Below are positions 1 to 9,665 of a stretch of DNA of 64,000 nt, one piece after another. Position 1 is the stretch's first letter. Each line of letters starts with the position of its first letter. The notes below the pieces were generated by a model. That model saw only the letters and a program-made list of their open reading frames with translations. It did no database searches and was not told the origin of the DNA. A program made the position numbers and the translations under genes. The DNA is from an uncultured Oscillospiraceae bacterium (GTDB lineage Bacteria; Bacillota; Clostridia; Oscillospirales; Acutalibacteraceae), in assembly GCA_900539845.1 (NCBI GenBank), contig UQDP01000012.1, positions 6,347 to 70,346 of the forward strand, read 5' to 3'.

Positions 1-1619
1 ACCTGAACGGGAGCCAGCCATGTCGGGAACGCCCCGGCAAAGTGCTCTGTAAGGATTCCGATGAATCTCTCTATGCTTCCGAATACAACACGGTGAATCA
101 TGATCGGTCTGTGCTTTGCGCCGTCAGCGCCGATATATTCAAGTTCAAATCTTTCGGGCAGCTGGAAATCAAGCTGTATTGTTCCGCACTGCCAAGTTCT
201 TCCGAGACAGTCCGTAAGGTGGAAGTCAAGCTTCGGTCCGTAAAATGCACCGTCACCCTCATTTACTTCGAAATCGTAGCCAAGCTCCGTAACCGCGTCA
301 CGCAGGGCGTCCGTTGCGATCTCCCAGTCCTCATCGCTTCCCATGGAATCTTCTGGCTTGGTGGAAAGTTCGATGTGATACTCAAAGCCGAAAGAGTTGT
401 AGACCTTGTCAATAAGTTTAACAACGCCTTTGATCTCGTCCTTTATCTGTTCGCGCGTCATAAAGATATGCGCGTCATCCTGCGTAAAGCATCTCACGCG
501 CATAAGTCCGTGAAGCGCGCCGGAAAGCTCGTGGCGGTGAACAAGTCCGAGTTCTCCAATTCTGAGCGGCAGGTCTTTATAAGAATGCATCTTTGTTTTA
601 TAAACAAGTATGCCGCCGGGGCAGTTCATCGGCTTGATAGCGTAATCCTCATCGTCTATCACTGTGGTATACATATTTTCCTTGTAATGATCCCAGTGAC
701 CGCTTCTTTCCCACAGAGCGCGGTTGAGTATCATCGGGGTCTGTATCTCATAATAGCCCGCTTTGCGATGTATCTCACGCCAGTAGTCGATCAGTGTGTT
801 TTTAAGCACCATGCCTTTCGGCAGGAAGAACGGGAATCCCGGTCCTTCTTCCATTATCGTGAACAGCTCAAGCTCCTTGCCTATTTTTCTGTGATCGCGC
901 TTTTTCGCTTCCTCAAGCATTTCAAGATGCTCCTCAAGCAATGATGCCTTGGGGAAAGCTGTGCCGTACACCCTGCACAGCATCTTGTTTTTCGCGTCTC
1001 CGCGCCAGTAAGCGCCGGTGCAGTTCGTCAGTTTGAAAGCTTTTACGGGCTTAACATCCATAAGGTGGGGTCCTGCGCAAAGCTCCGTGAATTCGCCCTG
1101 CTTGTAAAAGCTGATATTTTCGCCTTTTCCGGCGTGCTCGTTGATAAGCTCAACCTTGTAGGGTTCGCCCTTTTCTTCCATCAGCTTTACGGCTTCATCG
1201 GCGGGAAGCTCAAATTTTTCAAGAGAAAGCCCCTCTTTCACGATCTTTTTCATCTCCGCCTCGATTTTTTCAAGATCGTCCGGTGAAAAAGGCGTTTCAA
1301 CGTCAAAATCATAATAAAAACCGTCATGAATCGCCGGGCCGATCGTCAGCTTGGCATCTGGATAAAGCCTTTTCACAGCCTGAGCCATGATGTGTGAAGC
1401 GGTGTGGTTAAAGGTCTTTTTGCCGTCCTCATCGTCAAAGGTAAGTATTTCAAGCGCGCAGTCGCTGTCAATAACAGTGCGCAGGTCCTTTGCCTCCCCG
1501 TTTATTCGGCAGCAGCAGGCGTTTCTGTAAAGACCCATAGAAATGTCTTTTGCAATGTCCGCGGCACTCATGGCAGAGTCATACTGCTTGACTGAGCCGT
1601 CTTTAAGCGTTATTTCCAT
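1..1619 (-). CDS. thrS: Threonyl-tRNA synthetase, 3' end outside window
   Basis: Charges tRNA-Thr with threonine in the cytoplasm. The reverse-strand translation begins [18 protein letters not shown], a TGS domain, followed by the editing-domain motif [11 protein letters not shown] at about residue 75. At the window edge it reads [19 protein letters not shown], the class II motif 3 region. About 539 codons are visible against roughly 640 in the family, so only the C-terminal anticodon-binding part is missing. The ATG at 1619 has GGAGG just upstream. The gene stands alone behind a T-box leader and a strong promoter, so it should be induced when threonyl-tRNA is scarce. The identification is certain. 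Confidence 0.97.
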   Translation of the reverse strand, partial: MEITLKDGSVKQYDSAMSAADIAKDISMGLYRNACCCRINGEAKDLRTVIDSDCALEILTFDDEDGKKTFNHTASHIMAQAVKRLYPDAKLTIGPAIHDGFYYDFDVETPFSPDDLEKIEAEMKKIVKEGLSLEKFELPADEAVKLMEEKGEPYKVELINEHAGKGENISFYKQGEFTELCAGPHLMDVKPVKAFKLTNCTGAYWRGDAKNKMLCRVYGTAFPKASLLEEHLEMLEEAKKRDHRKIGKELELFTIMEEGPGFPFFLPKGMVLKNTLIDYWREIHRKAGYYEIQTPMILNRALWERSGHWDHYKENMYTTVIDDEDYAIKPMNCPGGILVYKTKMHSYKDLPLRIGELGLVHRHELSGALHGLMRVRCFTQDDAHIFMTREQIKDEIKGVVKLIDKVYNSFGFEYHIELSTKPEDSMGSDEDWEIATDALRDAVTELGYDFEVNEGDGAFYGPKLDFHLTDCLGRTWQCGTIQLDFQLPERFELEYIGADGAKHRPIMIHRVVFGSIERFIGILTEHFAGAFPTWLAPVQ

Positions 1620-1669
1620 AACAATCCCTCCATATATATTATTGAAAATATTTTTCAGATAATGGCTTT

Positions 1670-1706
1670 AAATAAAAAACACCCCGTGCTTAAAAGCACA
1701 GGGTGA
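1670..1706 (-). terminator. T-box-controlled intrinsic terminator before thrS
   Basis: On the minus strand, CACCCTGTGC and GCACGGGGTG form a 10-bp stem with a short TTTTAA loop, followed by six Us. The stem lies just after the T-box bulge sequence, as expected for the terminator that competes with the antiterminator. Confidence 0.85.
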
Positions 1707-1899
1707 ATAAATATCCACGGTTCCACCTGAATTGCGCAAAAACGCGCCTCTCATTAGCCCTTAACGCGGGCGCACGGCTGTGATTGGCAGCGCTCGGGGG
1801 CGGTGGCTTACGGCTGTTTATACGCCCCTTTCAGCATCCGGGGCGCTCTCTGAATAAACGGTATCGCAGTCTTATTCCCGTCAAAGCATTATCTTTTAT
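1670..1899 (-). promoter_or_regulatory. T-box riboswitch leader of thrS
   Basis: The leader transcript between the promoter and thrS contains the hallmark T-box sequence AGGTGGAACCGTGG (1715-1728), immediately followed by a GC-rich hairpin and a U-run. Upstream are stem-forming segments, including a GCGCCCC...GGGGCG hairpin near 1822-1845 that resembles the distal part of Stem I. In this family, uncharged cognate tRNA binds the specifier loop and the T-box bulge and stabilises the antiterminator. I could not place the threonine specifier codon with certainty. Confidence 0.87.
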
Positions 1900-1905
1900 G
1901 AATAT

Positions 1906-1933
1906 ATTATATCATTTATTTTTAAGTTGTCAA
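1906..1933 (-). promoter_or_regulatory. Sigma-A-type promoter of the thrS leader
   Basis: A perfect TTGACA (-35, 1928-1933) and a perfect TATAAT (-10, 1906-1911) are separated by 16 bp on the minus strand, directly upstream of the T-box leader. Confidence 0.85.
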
Positions 1934-2010
1934 CACCGTAAATTCCGCATATTTATGCAGTTTTTTGCCTTTGAAAGGATGATTGGGCGGCTGAATGAGT
2001 TTGACAAGCC

Positions 2011-2039
2011 TTGACAGATACAAGATATGGGTGTATTAT
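2011..2039 (+). promoter_or_regulatory. Sigma-A-type promoter upstream of rny
   Basis: TTGACA at 2011-2016 and TATTAT at 2034-2039 are separated by 17 bp. A second TTGACA lies at 2001-2006. This leaves an AT-rich leader of about 120 nt before rny, in which I see no clear structured element. Confidence 0.65.
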
Positions 2040-2169
2040 ATTCGGGAAGGTCTATATGAAGATTATATAGGTATTTAACCTTAAAATTTTTCAGGTTTAT
2101 ATTTAAACTGTACCTTTTCTGATGATATTTTAACACTAAAAAAATTATTAACAGAAGGAGGTGCTATTG

Positions 2170-3723
2170 ATGAGTGTAACTGTTGCCGTTATAATAGCTG
2201 TTGTGTGCGCCCTTGTATTTTTTGCCGTGGGCTTTGTGCTTGGCTCGGTTTTCAAGCAGAAAGCAAACGAAAAAGAGATCGGTTCCGCCACACAGGAAGC
2301 AACCAAAATTATTAACGATGCCATTCAGGAGGCTGAAACAACAAAGAAAACAAGCCTTATTGAAGCAAAGGACGAAATCCATAAGCTCCGTTCGGACGCG
2401 GATAAGGAGATCCGTGAAAGAAGAAGCGAAGTGCAAAGGCAGGAAAACCGCCTGAATCAAAGAGAAGAATATCTTGATAAAAGAGCGGATTCCATTGAAG
2501 CGAAAAAAGAAAATTTAAGCCAAAAGCTTAAAGAAGCAGACGAAAAATTACTCGAAATCGATAGCATCAAGAAAAGCCAGTTTGATATGCTGGAAAAAAT
2601 TTCGGGCCTTAGTCAGGAAGAGGCGAAAAAGCATCTTCTTGCATCACTTGAAGAAGAACTGGATACCGAAAAGAGCAAAAAGATCCTTGAATTTGAGCAG
2701 ATGACGCGCGATCAGAGCGAAGTGCTCGCGAGGGAGATCATTGCAACCGCCATTCAAAGGTGCGCTGCGGATCACACCGCGGAGACCACGGTTTCTGTTG
2801 TCGCCCTGCCAAACGATGATATGAAAGGTAGGATCATAGGCCGTGAGGGCCGCAATATCCGTTCAATAGAAACGATCACAGGTGTTGAGCTTATTATTGA
2901 CGATACACCCGAAGCGATCACGATCAGCTCTTTTGATCCTGTCAGAAGAGAGATCGCAAGGCTCACTCTTGAGCGCCTGATTCAGGACGGGCGTATACAT
3001 CCCACCAGAATTGAGGAGATGTTTGAAAAGTCAACGCGCGAGGTAAACGCGATCATCAAGCAGGAGGGTGAAAAAGCCGTTCTTGCCGCGAACTGCGGTT
3101 CTATCCACCCTGAGCTTGTAAAGCTGCTCGGCAAGCTGAAATACCGCACCTCATACGGTCAGAATGTGCTTAAGCACAGCCTTGAAGTGGCGTATATAGC
3201 AGGTCTTATGGCAGCTGAGCTGGGCGCGAACGAGAAGCTTGCCCGCCGTGCAGGTCTGCTTCACGATATCGGAAAGGCGCTCGACCACGAGATGGAGGGC
3301 TCACATATTGCCCTTGGCGTTGAGTATGCGCGCAAATATAAGGAAAACGAAGACGTTGTGCATGCCATTCAGGCGCATCACGGTGATGTTGAGTGTAAGA
3401 CGGTCGTTGCCTGTCTCGTGCAGGCGGCAGACGCTGTTTCAGCCGCAAGACCCGGCGCAAGGCGCGAAAATATCGAAAATTATATCAAGCGTCTTCAGCA
3501 GCTTGAGGAGATCTCGGAAAGCTTCCAGGGCGTTAAGAGCGCTTATGCGATTCAGGCAGGCAGGGAAGTGCGTGTTATGGTATGCCCCGAAACGGTTTCC
3601 GATGAAAAAATGCCTTATATCGCGCACGAGATAGCCAAAAAGATCGAGAGCGAGCTGGAATATCCCGGTCAGATCAAGGTCAATATTATACGTGAATCAC
3701 GTGCCAGCGATGTTGCAAAATAA
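2170..3723 (+). CDS. rny: Ribonuclease Y
   Basis: Membrane-anchored endoribonuclease that starts mRNA decay in Firmicutes. The protein (517 aa, the usual length) has an N-terminal membrane helix (about residues 5-27) and a long charged coiled coil to about residue 190. A KH RNA-binding domain follows, with [15 protein letters not shown], and then an HD phosphohydrolase domain with [12 protein letters not shown] near residue 365. I chose the ATG at 2170 over the in-frame GTG at 2161 because AGAAGGAGG lies at the right distance from the ATG and overlaps the GTG. The gene has its own promoter and terminator. ymdB, its usual neighbour in Bacillus, is about 21 kb away here. Confidence 0.97.
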   Translation: MSVTVAVIIAVVCALVFFAVGFVLGSVFKQKANEKEIGSATQEATKIINDAIQEAETTKKTSLIEAKDEIHKLRSDADKEIRERRSEVQRQENRLNQREEYLDKRADSIEAKKENLSQKLKEADEKLLEIDSIKKSQFDMLEKISGLSQEEAKKHLLASLEEELDTEKSKKILEFEQMTRDQSEVLAREIIATAIQRCAADHTAETTVSVVALPNDDMKGRIIGREGRNIRSIETITGVELIIDDTPEAITISSFDPVRREIARLTLERLIQDGRIHPTRIEEMFEKSTREVNAIIKQEGEKAVLAANCGSIHPELVKLLGKLKYRTSYGQNVLKHSLEVAYIAGLMAAELGANEKLARRAGLLHDIGKALDHEMEGSHIALGVEYARKYKENEDVVHAIQAHHGDVECKTVVACLVQAADAVSAARPGARRENIENYIKRLQQLEEISESFQGVKSAYAIQAGREVRVMVCPETVSDEKMPYIAHEIAKKIESELEYPGQIKVNIIRESRASDVAK

Positions 3724-3738
3724 TTTATGATGTTTTAT

Positions 3739-3777
3739 AATAACGGTATCCTAAGCTGTGGATACCGTTATTTTTTT
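3739..3777 (+). terminator. Intrinsic terminator after rny
   Basis: An inverted repeat ATAACGGTATCC / GGATACCGTTAT with an 8-nt loop is followed by seven Ts. The ribosome binding site of the next gene starts right after the T-run, so that gene needs read-through or a promoter of its own. Confidence 0.85.
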
Positions 3778-3790
3778 CGGAGGTGATTTT

Positions 3791-4081
3791 GTGGTAAGGC
3801 ATATCGTGTGCTTTAAGCTTGCGGACAACAGTGAAGCGGCAAAAAAAGAAGCCGCTCAAAGGCTGCTTTCGATGAAAGGAAAAGTGGATCTTATCAAAGA
3901 GATAGAAGTGGGCACGGATTTTTTGGGCTCGCAAAGGTCGTATGACGTTATTCTGCAGGTTGTTTTGGAAAGCAGAGAAGCCCTTGAGGCATATCAGAAG
4001 GATGAGTATCACTGTTCGTATGTAAAGACTTATATGCACGAAAAGGCACAGGCGTCCGTTTCTGTGGATTATGAATTTTAA
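3791..4081 (+). CDS. Stress-responsive Dabb-domain (A/B barrel) protein
   Basis: A 96-aa protein beginning MVRHIVCFKLADNSEAAKK, the typical start of Dabb-family dimeric alpha/beta barrels. The conserved acidic/aromatic segment IEVGTDF follows, with YDVILQVVLESREALEAYQ after it. The family's biochemical role is generally unknown; some members are small-molecule cyclases or stress proteins. I chose the GTG at 3791 because GGAGGTG lies just before it. An ATG at 3758 would put the start inside the rny terminator hairpin and add residues unlike the family. It is a single gene with its own terminator. Confidence 0.85.
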   Translation: MVRHIVCFKLADNSEAAKKEAAQRLLSMKGKVDLIKEIEVGTDFLGSQRSYDVILQVVLESREALEAYQKDEYHCSYVKTYMHEKAQASVSVDYEF

Positions 4082-4129
4082 AACAAATTTTGCTGGTTTG
4101 TCAGGTATGATATTTGGATAAATTCACTA

Positions 4130-4165
4130 AAGATACCAATATAATATTGGTATCTTTTCCTTTTA
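4130..4165 (+). terminator. Intrinsic terminator after the Dabb gene
   Basis: AAGATACCAATA / TATTGGTATCTT form a perfect 12-bp stem with a 3-nt loop, followed by TTCCTTTT. It isolates the exopolysaccharide operon from upstream transcription. Confidence 0.8.
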
Positions 4166-4181
4166 TATTTTGATATTTGAG

Positions 4182-4210
4182 TTGATTAAGAAAATACTGT
4201 ATGTTATAAT
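4182..4210 (+). promoter_or_regulatory. Promoter of the exopolysaccharide operon
   Basis: TTGATT (4182-4187) and TATAAT (4205-4210) with a 17-bp spacer lie about 60 bp before the first gene of the operon. The following leader is very AT-rich. Confidence 0.75.
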
Positions 4211-4271
4211 TAACATATATATCAATAATATATTATTTTATACTAATAAAAGCTAATTTGAGGAATTAAGT

Positions 4272-5048
4272 ATGGAAAATAAAGAAAAGGAAATAGAAGT
4301 AGATTTAGGAAAAGTATTTCATATGCTGAGAAAAAGAATCATCTTTATTATTCTCGGCACTCTTATAACGGCCGTTCTGGCGGGATGTATCACTGAATTT
4401 TTTATCAGTCCCAAATATTCCACATCCTGTACCCTGTATGTTTACAGTAATTCGGACAGAGTAAGCACCGATTCTTCGATAGCGTCGGGAGAGATCACGG
4501 CTTCCCAGCAGCTTGTAAATACATATATCGTCGTTCTGGAAAGTGATACGGTTATGGATGCTGTTATCAAGGAGCTCGGACTGAATGTCACCTCTTCTCA
4601 GCTCCGCAGTCTAGTATCCTGCGAACAGATAAACGAAACGGAGATATTCCGGGTTACCGTAACGACCCAGAATGCCGCGCTTTCTGCCGACATTGCAAAT
4701 GCCATTGCCGATATAGCGCCGGATGCTATTGTTGACACGATCAAGGCAGGCGGTGTAAGCGTTATAGATTATGCCAAGGTCCCGTCTTCTCCGTCTTCTC
4801 CGAATTTCGTGCGTAATGTTGCAATAGGTGCCGCTGTCGGACTCGCGGTAACATTCATCGCATTCTTTGTCTATGAGCTGTTTGATACAACGATAACCAA
4901 TGAGAAAGATCTTGAAAGAGAATTTGAAGTGCCGGTTCTTGGCAGTATACCAAGGCTTATACCGTCCTCTCCGAAAACGGAGAGTGCAGTAACTCCGCCG
5001 GAGAATCCTCCGGCAGCTTCAGACGGCAGAAAGGGAGGTAAGCTGTAA
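4272..5048 (+). CDS. Wzz/YveK-type chain-length determinant, BY-kinase modulator
   Basis: Inner-membrane polysaccharide co-polymerase of 258 aa with two membrane helices, at about residues 22-43 and 180-202. The external region between them carries the family beta/helical domain. The proline motif before the second helix reads VPSSPSSPN, as expected for Wzz proteins. The C-terminal cytoplasmic tail (EFEVPVLGSIP) resembles CpsC/YwqC activators that stimulate the partner tyrosine kinase. Its stop overlaps the start of the kinase gene by one base (TAATG), so the two are translationally coupled. It is the first gene of the polysaccharide operon. Confidence 0.9.
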   Translation: MENKEKEIEVDLGKVFHMLRKRIIFIILGTLITAVLAGCITEFFISPKYSTSCTLYVYSNSDRVSTDSSIASGEITASQQLVNTYIVVLESDTVMDAVIKELGLNVTSSQLRSLVSCEQINETEIFRVTVTTQNAALSADIANAIADIAPDAIVDTIKAGGVSVIDYAKVPSSPSSPNFVRNVAIGAAVGLAVTFIAFFVYELFDTTITNEKDLEREFEVPVLGSIPRLIPSSPKTESAVTPPENPPAASDGRKGGKL

Positions 5049-5806
5049 TGTCTTTGTTTAATAAAAAGAGAAAGAAAGATTCCGCTACAAAATCTTTTTC
5101 CAGAGAAGATATAAAAAAAATACTCGGCACGGAATCTCCGTTCGTCGTTAAAGAAGCTTACTCGGCTATAAGAACAAATCTGCTGTTTATGCAGAAGGGA
5201 GAAAAATGCCCTGTATTTATTGTGACAAGTCCCACTGCAAATAACGGTAAAACGATCAACAGTATAAATCTTGCTATTTCCTTTGCGCAGATGGGAAAGA
5301 AAACGCTGCTTATAGATGCGGATATGCGTAATCCCACTATCCATAGAATGTTTTCCATACCTGTTAAAAACGGTCTGTCCGAAATATTAGCCGGCCTTAC
5401 GGATAATATAACCGTGTCAAAAACGGAAATAGAAAATCTTTCCGTTCTGACGGGCGGCAAAATACCTCCGAATCCGGCAGAATTGATTTCTTCTTCAAGA
5501 ATGGATAAGCTGCTTGAATTCGTAAAAGACCATTATGACTGCGTATTCATAGATACTCCGCCTGTGAATCTTGTTACGGACGCAACTGTGTTTGCGCAGA
5601 AGACCACAGGATATATTCTTATTGTAAAAGCGAATGTGAGCGATACGGCTGATGTGAAAATAGCAGTCTCGAGCCTTGAGAATATCGGCGGCAATATTCT
5701 CGGATTCGTTCTGAATGATGTTACCACCGGAAGAAACGGATATTATTCATATTACAAGAGATACGGTTATAAATACAAATATTCATACGGCTACGGATAT
5801 AAATAA
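5048..5806 (+). CDS. CpsD/YwqD-type tyrosine autokinase (BY-kinase)
   Basis: Cytoplasmic ATPase/tyrosine kinase that works with the preceding membrane modulator to control polymer length and export. Visible motifs are a variant Walker A, SPTANNGKT (61-69), Walker A' LLIDADMR (87-94), and Walker B VFIDTPP (166-172). The C-terminal tail carries about eleven tyrosines in the last 22 residues, the usual autophosphorylation cluster. The Walker A has ANNGKT where most BY-kinases have a GEGKS-like sequence, but the GKT core is intact. No matching phosphatase (CpsB/YwqE type) is found in this operon. Confidence 0.92.
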   Translation: MSLFNKKRKKDSATKSFSREDIKKILGTESPFVVKEAYSAIRTNLLFMQKGEKCPVFIVTSPTANNGKTINSINLAISFAQMGKKTLLIDADMRNPTIHRMFSIPVKNGLSEILAGLTDNITVSKTEIENLSVLTGGKIPPNPAELISSSRMDKLLEFVKDHYDCVFIDTPPVNLVTDATVFAQKTTGYILIVKANVSDTADVKIAVSSLENIGGNILGFVLNDVTTGRNGYYSYYKRYGYKYKYSYGYGYK

Positions 5807-5833
5807 ACATAATTCTTAAGGGTTGCGAGAAAA

Positions 5834-7339
5834 ATGAAAAAAAGAAAAGCTATCCAGCTTTTGATGGAATTTGTTGTGGATTTTTCATCCCTGCTTTTAG
5901 CAAACGCCGTTTCATTCGTGTTTTGCTGCATAATACATAAAATTCCCGATGTTACGGTGCGCTCGTTTTTTGTTTACCTGATTTTGTTGACATTGTCTTT
6001 CTGCGTAATATTCTTTGGATTTTCTGTTTCAATGGATCTGAGTATAAGAAACAGAACAAGAGAGCTTTTTGCCGTTTTGAGAAACTGTTTGCTCATCTAT
6101 ATGACCTTAACAGTTATGCTCGTACTTACAAGAAGCGATTTCCTAAACGGCAGATACATGCTCGTTATTTCCCTTATGCTGTTTATCGTGTTTTCCGGGA
6201 TAAACAGATATATATCAAAGCGGTTGCTTATACGCGGATTTTCAAAATCAGATATGGTCAGCCTAACGGGTGTCATAACCGTGAGCGAAAGAGCGGAAGG
6301 ACTTATTGAACGTCTTCAGGAGGACTGGACAAAAAAAATTAAAGGCGTTGCCGTGCTTGACGCTGAAAAAAGCAGCGCAGGCTATGTGCTTGGAGGCAAT
6401 CTTGCAGCAAGTCATCAAAACAGCTCCGTAAAGACCGTCTCCGCCAAAACGGCGATCAAATCTGTTAAAGACGTGCCTGTGGTTGCAAATGATGACGATG
6501 TAATCGATTGGGTGCGCGGCGCGTCACTTGATGAAGTCTATATAAATGTTCCTTATGATTATACACACAATGTTTCCGATCTGGCCGAGGAAATAGAGAG
6601 TATGGGAATCATTGTGCATATAAATCTTCCCACTCTCGAAAATCTTGTTGAAAACAGCGCATTTAACAATGTTGAATGCACGATGACTGCCGGCTATCCC
6701 ACTGCAACTCTTACGGCGTCACGTCAGCTTACGCTGTCTGCCACTGTATTTAAAAGAATAGGAGATATAATCGGAGGACTTGTAGGCAGCATATTATCGC
6801 TGCCGATCATTCTTATTGTTGCTGTTCCGCTTCTGATAGAATCTCCCGGTCCGCTGATCTTTAAGCAGCAGAGGATAGGAAAGAACGGGCGCGTATTTAA
6901 TATATATAAGCTTCGTTCCATGTATGTTGACGCAGAACAGCGGAAAAAAGAGCTGATGGCGGACAATCAGATGGACGGGTTTATGTTTAAAATGGAAAAT
7001 GACCCGAGAATAACCAAAGTCGGCAGATTTATAAGGAAAACAAGTATTGATGAACTGCCCCAGTTCTGGAATGTTCTGAAAGGGGATATGAGCCTTGTGG
7101 GTACACGGCCGCCGACGGTCGATGAGTTTGAGCAGTATGAGAGCCACCATAAGCGCCGCCTTTCTATGAGACCCGGAATAACAGGTCTGTGGCAGGTGAG
7201 CGGAAGGTCTCAAATAACGGATTTTGAAGATGTTGTGCGTCTGGACTGCGAGTATATAGATAATTGGAGCGCATGGCTCGATATAAAGATCCTTTTAAAA
7301 ACTGTGGGTGTTGTCCTCAGGAGGCGCGGCGCTGAATGA
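5834..7339 (+). CDS. Undecaprenyl-phosphate sugar phosphotransferase (initiating transferase)
   Basis: Transfers the first sugar phosphate onto undecaprenyl phosphate at the inner membrane. The protein has 501 aa: an N-terminal set of four membrane helices, a CoA-binding-like middle region, then a fifth helix and the conserved PGPT domain. In the last domain I see ESPGPLIFKQQRIGKNG, YKLRSMYVDAE, DELPQFWNVLKGDMSLVGTRP and MRPGITGLWQVSGRS, all classic WbaP/EpsL/CpsE motifs. The sugar (glucose, galactose or a bacillosamine type) cannot be read from the sequence. Its end overlaps the next gene by 4 bp. Confidence 0.93.
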   Translation: MKKRKAIQLLMEFVVDFSSLLLANAVSFVFCCIIHKIPDVTVRSFFVYLILLTLSFCVIFFGFSVSMDLSIRNRTRELFAVLRNCLLIYMTLTVMLVLTRSDFLNGRYMLVISLMLFIVFSGINRYISKRLLIRGFSKSDMVSLTGVITVSERAEGLIERLQEDWTKKIKGVAVLDAEKSSAGYVLGGNLAASHQNSSVKTVSAKTAIKSVKDVPVVANDDDVIDWVRGASLDEVYINVPYDYTHNVSDLAEEIESMGIIVHINLPTLENLVENSAFNNVECTMTAGYPTATLTASRQLTLSATVFKRIGDIIGGLVGSILSLPIILIVAVPLLIESPGPLIFKQQRIGKNGRVFNIYKLRSMYVDAEQRKKELMADNQMDGFMFKMENDPRITKVGRFIRKTSIDELPQFWNVLKGDMSLVGTRPPTVDEFEQYESHHKRRLSMRPGITGLWQVSGRSQITDFEDVVRLDCEYIDNWSAWLDIKILLKTVGVVLRRRGAE

Positions 7340-8493
7340 TGGAGAAGTCTGGTTTGAAAATCGCCATGATAGGGCACAAGCGCGTTCCGTCGCGGGAGGG
7401 CGGAGTGGAAATCGTTGTTGAAGAGCTTTCTCGGCGTATGGCGTGCCTCGGCAACAAGGTGGATGTCTATAACCGCAGCGGCAGCCATGTTTCCGGCAGC
7501 GCATTCGACAGCATCGGTTCCGAATTACCCGAAAATATCAGGGTTATAACGATCCCAACGCCTGAGAATAAAACGCTCAATGCTTTTGTTTACAGCTTTT
7601 TGGCATCCTTGCGCGCGCTTTTCGGTAGGTATGATGTGATACATTTTCATGCGGAAGGTCCTGCCGCTATGTGCTTTTTGCCGAAGCTGTTCGGAATACG
7701 TACGGTTGTTACTATTCACGGTTTGGACTGGCAGCGTTCAAAATGGGGCGGATTTGCGTCAAAATATCTTAAATTCGGCGAGAAGACCGCCGCGCGCTGT
7801 GCGGATGAGATTATCGTGTTGTCAGATGCTGTGAGAGACTATTTTAAGAAAGAATACGGCAGAAACACCGTTTATATACCAAACGGAATCACGCAGCCGG
7901 ACTTTGAGGACATCGCCGAAGCAGGCGAAAAATACGGCCTTAAAAAAGACAGATATATTCTTTATTTGGGCAGGATCGTTCCTGAAAAGGGAATTCACTA
8001 TCTGATCGAGGCCTATTCGGATATGAAAACCGATATGCCGCTCGTTATTGCCGGCGGTTCGAGCCATTCGGAGGAATATTTCGCTCGGCTGAAACGATCT
8101 GCTGAAGGAAAAAATATAATCTTTACTGATTTTGTGCAGGGAAGAATGCTCCGTGAGCTGTATTCAAACGCTTATCTTTATGTTTTGCCAAGCGATCTTG
8201 AGGGTATGCCTATCAGTTTGCTGGAAGCTATGAGCTATTCCAACTGCTGTCTTACTTCGGATATACCCGAATGTACGCAGGTGTGCGGCGAAAACGCGGT
8301 TTATTTCAGGAAAAGCAGCGTTGCTGATCTGAAAAACAAGCTGGAATATCTTATAAAAAACAGTGACACGGTTTTAGAGTACAAAAGCCGTGCGCACGAC
8401 TATATAATTTCAAAATACAGCTGGGATGATGTCGTGAACAGGACCCTGGCGTTATACAGGGGTGAACCGCTTGAAAATACTGATAGTAAATAA
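7336..8493 (+). CDS. Glycosyltransferase family 4
   Basis: GT-B fold retaining glycosyltransferase of 385 aa. The N-terminal part carries a glycine-rich loop (SREGGVEIVVEELS). The C-terminal nucleotide-sugar domain has YILYLGRIVPEKGIHYLIEAY and the E-x7-E region DLEGMPISLLEAM. Two adjacent ATGs (7336 and 7339) are possible starts. It overlaps both neighbours, so it belongs to the same transcript. It presumably adds one of the early sugars of the repeat unit; donor and acceptor are unknown. Confidence 0.9.
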   Translation: MMEKSGLKIAMIGHKRVPSREGGVEIVVEELSRRMACLGNKVDVYNRSGSHVSGSAFDSIGSELPENIRVITIPTPENKTLNAFVYSFLASLRALFGRYDVIHFHAEGPAAMCFLPKLFGIRTVVTIHGLDWQRSKWGGFASKYLKFGEKTAARCADEIIVLSDAVRDYFKKEYGRNTVYIPNGITQPDFEDIAEAGEKYGLKKDRYILYLGRIVPEKGIHYLIEAYSDMKTDMPLVIAGGSSHSEEYFARLKRSAEGKNIIFTDFVQGRMLRELYSNAYLYVLPSDLEGMPISLLEAMSYSNCCLTSDIPECTQVCGENAVYFRKSSVADLKNKLEYLIKNSDTVLEYKSRAHDYIISKYSWDDVVNRTLALYRGEPLENTDSK

Positions 8494-9655
8494 GTTTCTT
8501 TACCCTAACGGCGGCTCGGAAACATATATATTCAAAATCGGCGAGTGGTTAAAAGCTGCCGGTCACGAAGTTCAGTATTTCGGAATGGAGCATAAGGGCA
8601 GGATCGTCGGAAATGACGCAGGAATGTATACCAAAGATATGGATTTTCACGGCGGCTCGGTGTTATCAAAGCTGTCTTATCCTGTAAAAACAATTTATTC
8701 GTCAGAAGCAAAGAAAAAGATGCTTGCCGTGCTGCGTGATTTCGCTCCCGATGCAGTGCATCTCAATAACTTCAATTATCAGCTTACGCCGAGTGTAATA
8801 AGCGCGGTCAAGGCATATGAAAAGGAATGCGGCAGAAAAGTCAGGATCATTTATACGGCTCATGATTATCAGCTTGTATGCCCGAATCATATGATGATGA
8901 CCCCCTCCGGCGAAATCTGTGAGAAATGCGCAGGCGGCGAATTTCTCAACTGTTTTAAAAATTCCTGTATACATTCCTCAAAAATCAAAAGCGTTATAGG
9001 CTCTGCCGAGGGATATTTTTGGAAATATAAGAATATTTACTCGTACATAGACACGGTTATTTGCCCAACGGCGTTCATGGAATCAAAGATTCACCTGAAT
9101 CCGATGTTCAGCGGCAAAACAAAAGTGCTTTATAATTTTATAGATCCTGTTGATAAAAAACAGACCGAGAAAGAGAACTATGTGCTTTATTTCGGCAGAT
9201 ACAGCGCGGAAAAGGGTATTGAAACGATCATTGCCGCTGAAGACATTGATTTTATCTGCGCCGGATCAGGTCCTATGGAGAGCGAACTTGATCAATGCCC
9301 GCATGTCAAGAATGTGGGCTTTAAAAGCGGAAAAGAATTGGAAATGCTTATAAGGAAAGCGCGCTGTTCGGTTTATCCGAGTATCTGGTATGAAAACTGT
9401 CCGTTTTCCGTTATGGAAAGCATTTCATACGGTACACCTGTCATTGGCGCTGATATAGGCGGAATACCTGAACTGGTTGAGGACGGAAAAACAGGATTTC
9501 TGTTTGAACCCGGCAACAGCTCAGACTTTGCCGAAAAAATCAAAAGGCTGCTCACGGATGACGAGCTGGCGGCAGAGATGAGCGAAAACGGTTTGAAAAA
9601 GGATTTCACAAGCGTTTCACAATATTGTGAAAAACTTCTTGAGATTTATAAATAA
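8471..9655 (+). CDS. Glycosyltransferase family 4
   Basis: Second GT4 enzyme, about 394 aa. It begins MKILIVNKFLYPNGGSETYI with the expected GGSE loop and ends with the donor-binding part YVLYFGRYSAEKGIETII and YENCPFSVMESISYGTPVIG. It has a cysteine-rich stretch at residues 135-170 (VCPNHM, CEKCAGGEFLNC), seen in some GT4 members that begin with an acidic/cysteine insert. I chose the TTG at 8471 because AGGGGTG precedes it; a GTG at 8462 is possible. It overlaps the previous gene. Confidence 0.88.
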   Translation: MKILIVNKFLYPNGGSETYIFKIGEWLKAAGHEVQYFGMEHKGRIVGNDAGMYTKDMDFHGGSVLSKLSYPVKTIYSSEAKKKMLAVLRDFAPDAVHLNNFNYQLTPSVISAVKAYEKECGRKVRIIYTAHDYQLVCPNHMMMTPSGEICEKCAGGEFLNCFKNSCIHSSKIKSVIGSAEGYFWKYKNIYSYIDTVICPTAFMESKIHLNPMFSGKTKVLYNFIDPVDKKQTEKENYVLYFGRYSAEKGIETIIAAEDIDFICAGSGPMESELDQCPHVKNVGFKSGKELEMLIRKARCSVYPSIWYENCPFSVMESISYGTPVIGADIGGIPELVEDGKTGFLFEPGNSSDFAEKIKRLLTDDELAAEMSENGLKKDFTSVSQYCEKLLEIYK

Positions 9656-9665
9656 ATGTGATTTT

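Noticed and set aside
42-944. A 300-codon open frame on the plus strand
   Set aside because: It is antisense to thrS, whose translation matches the family throughout. The composition looks like a shadow frame and there is no ribosome binding site.
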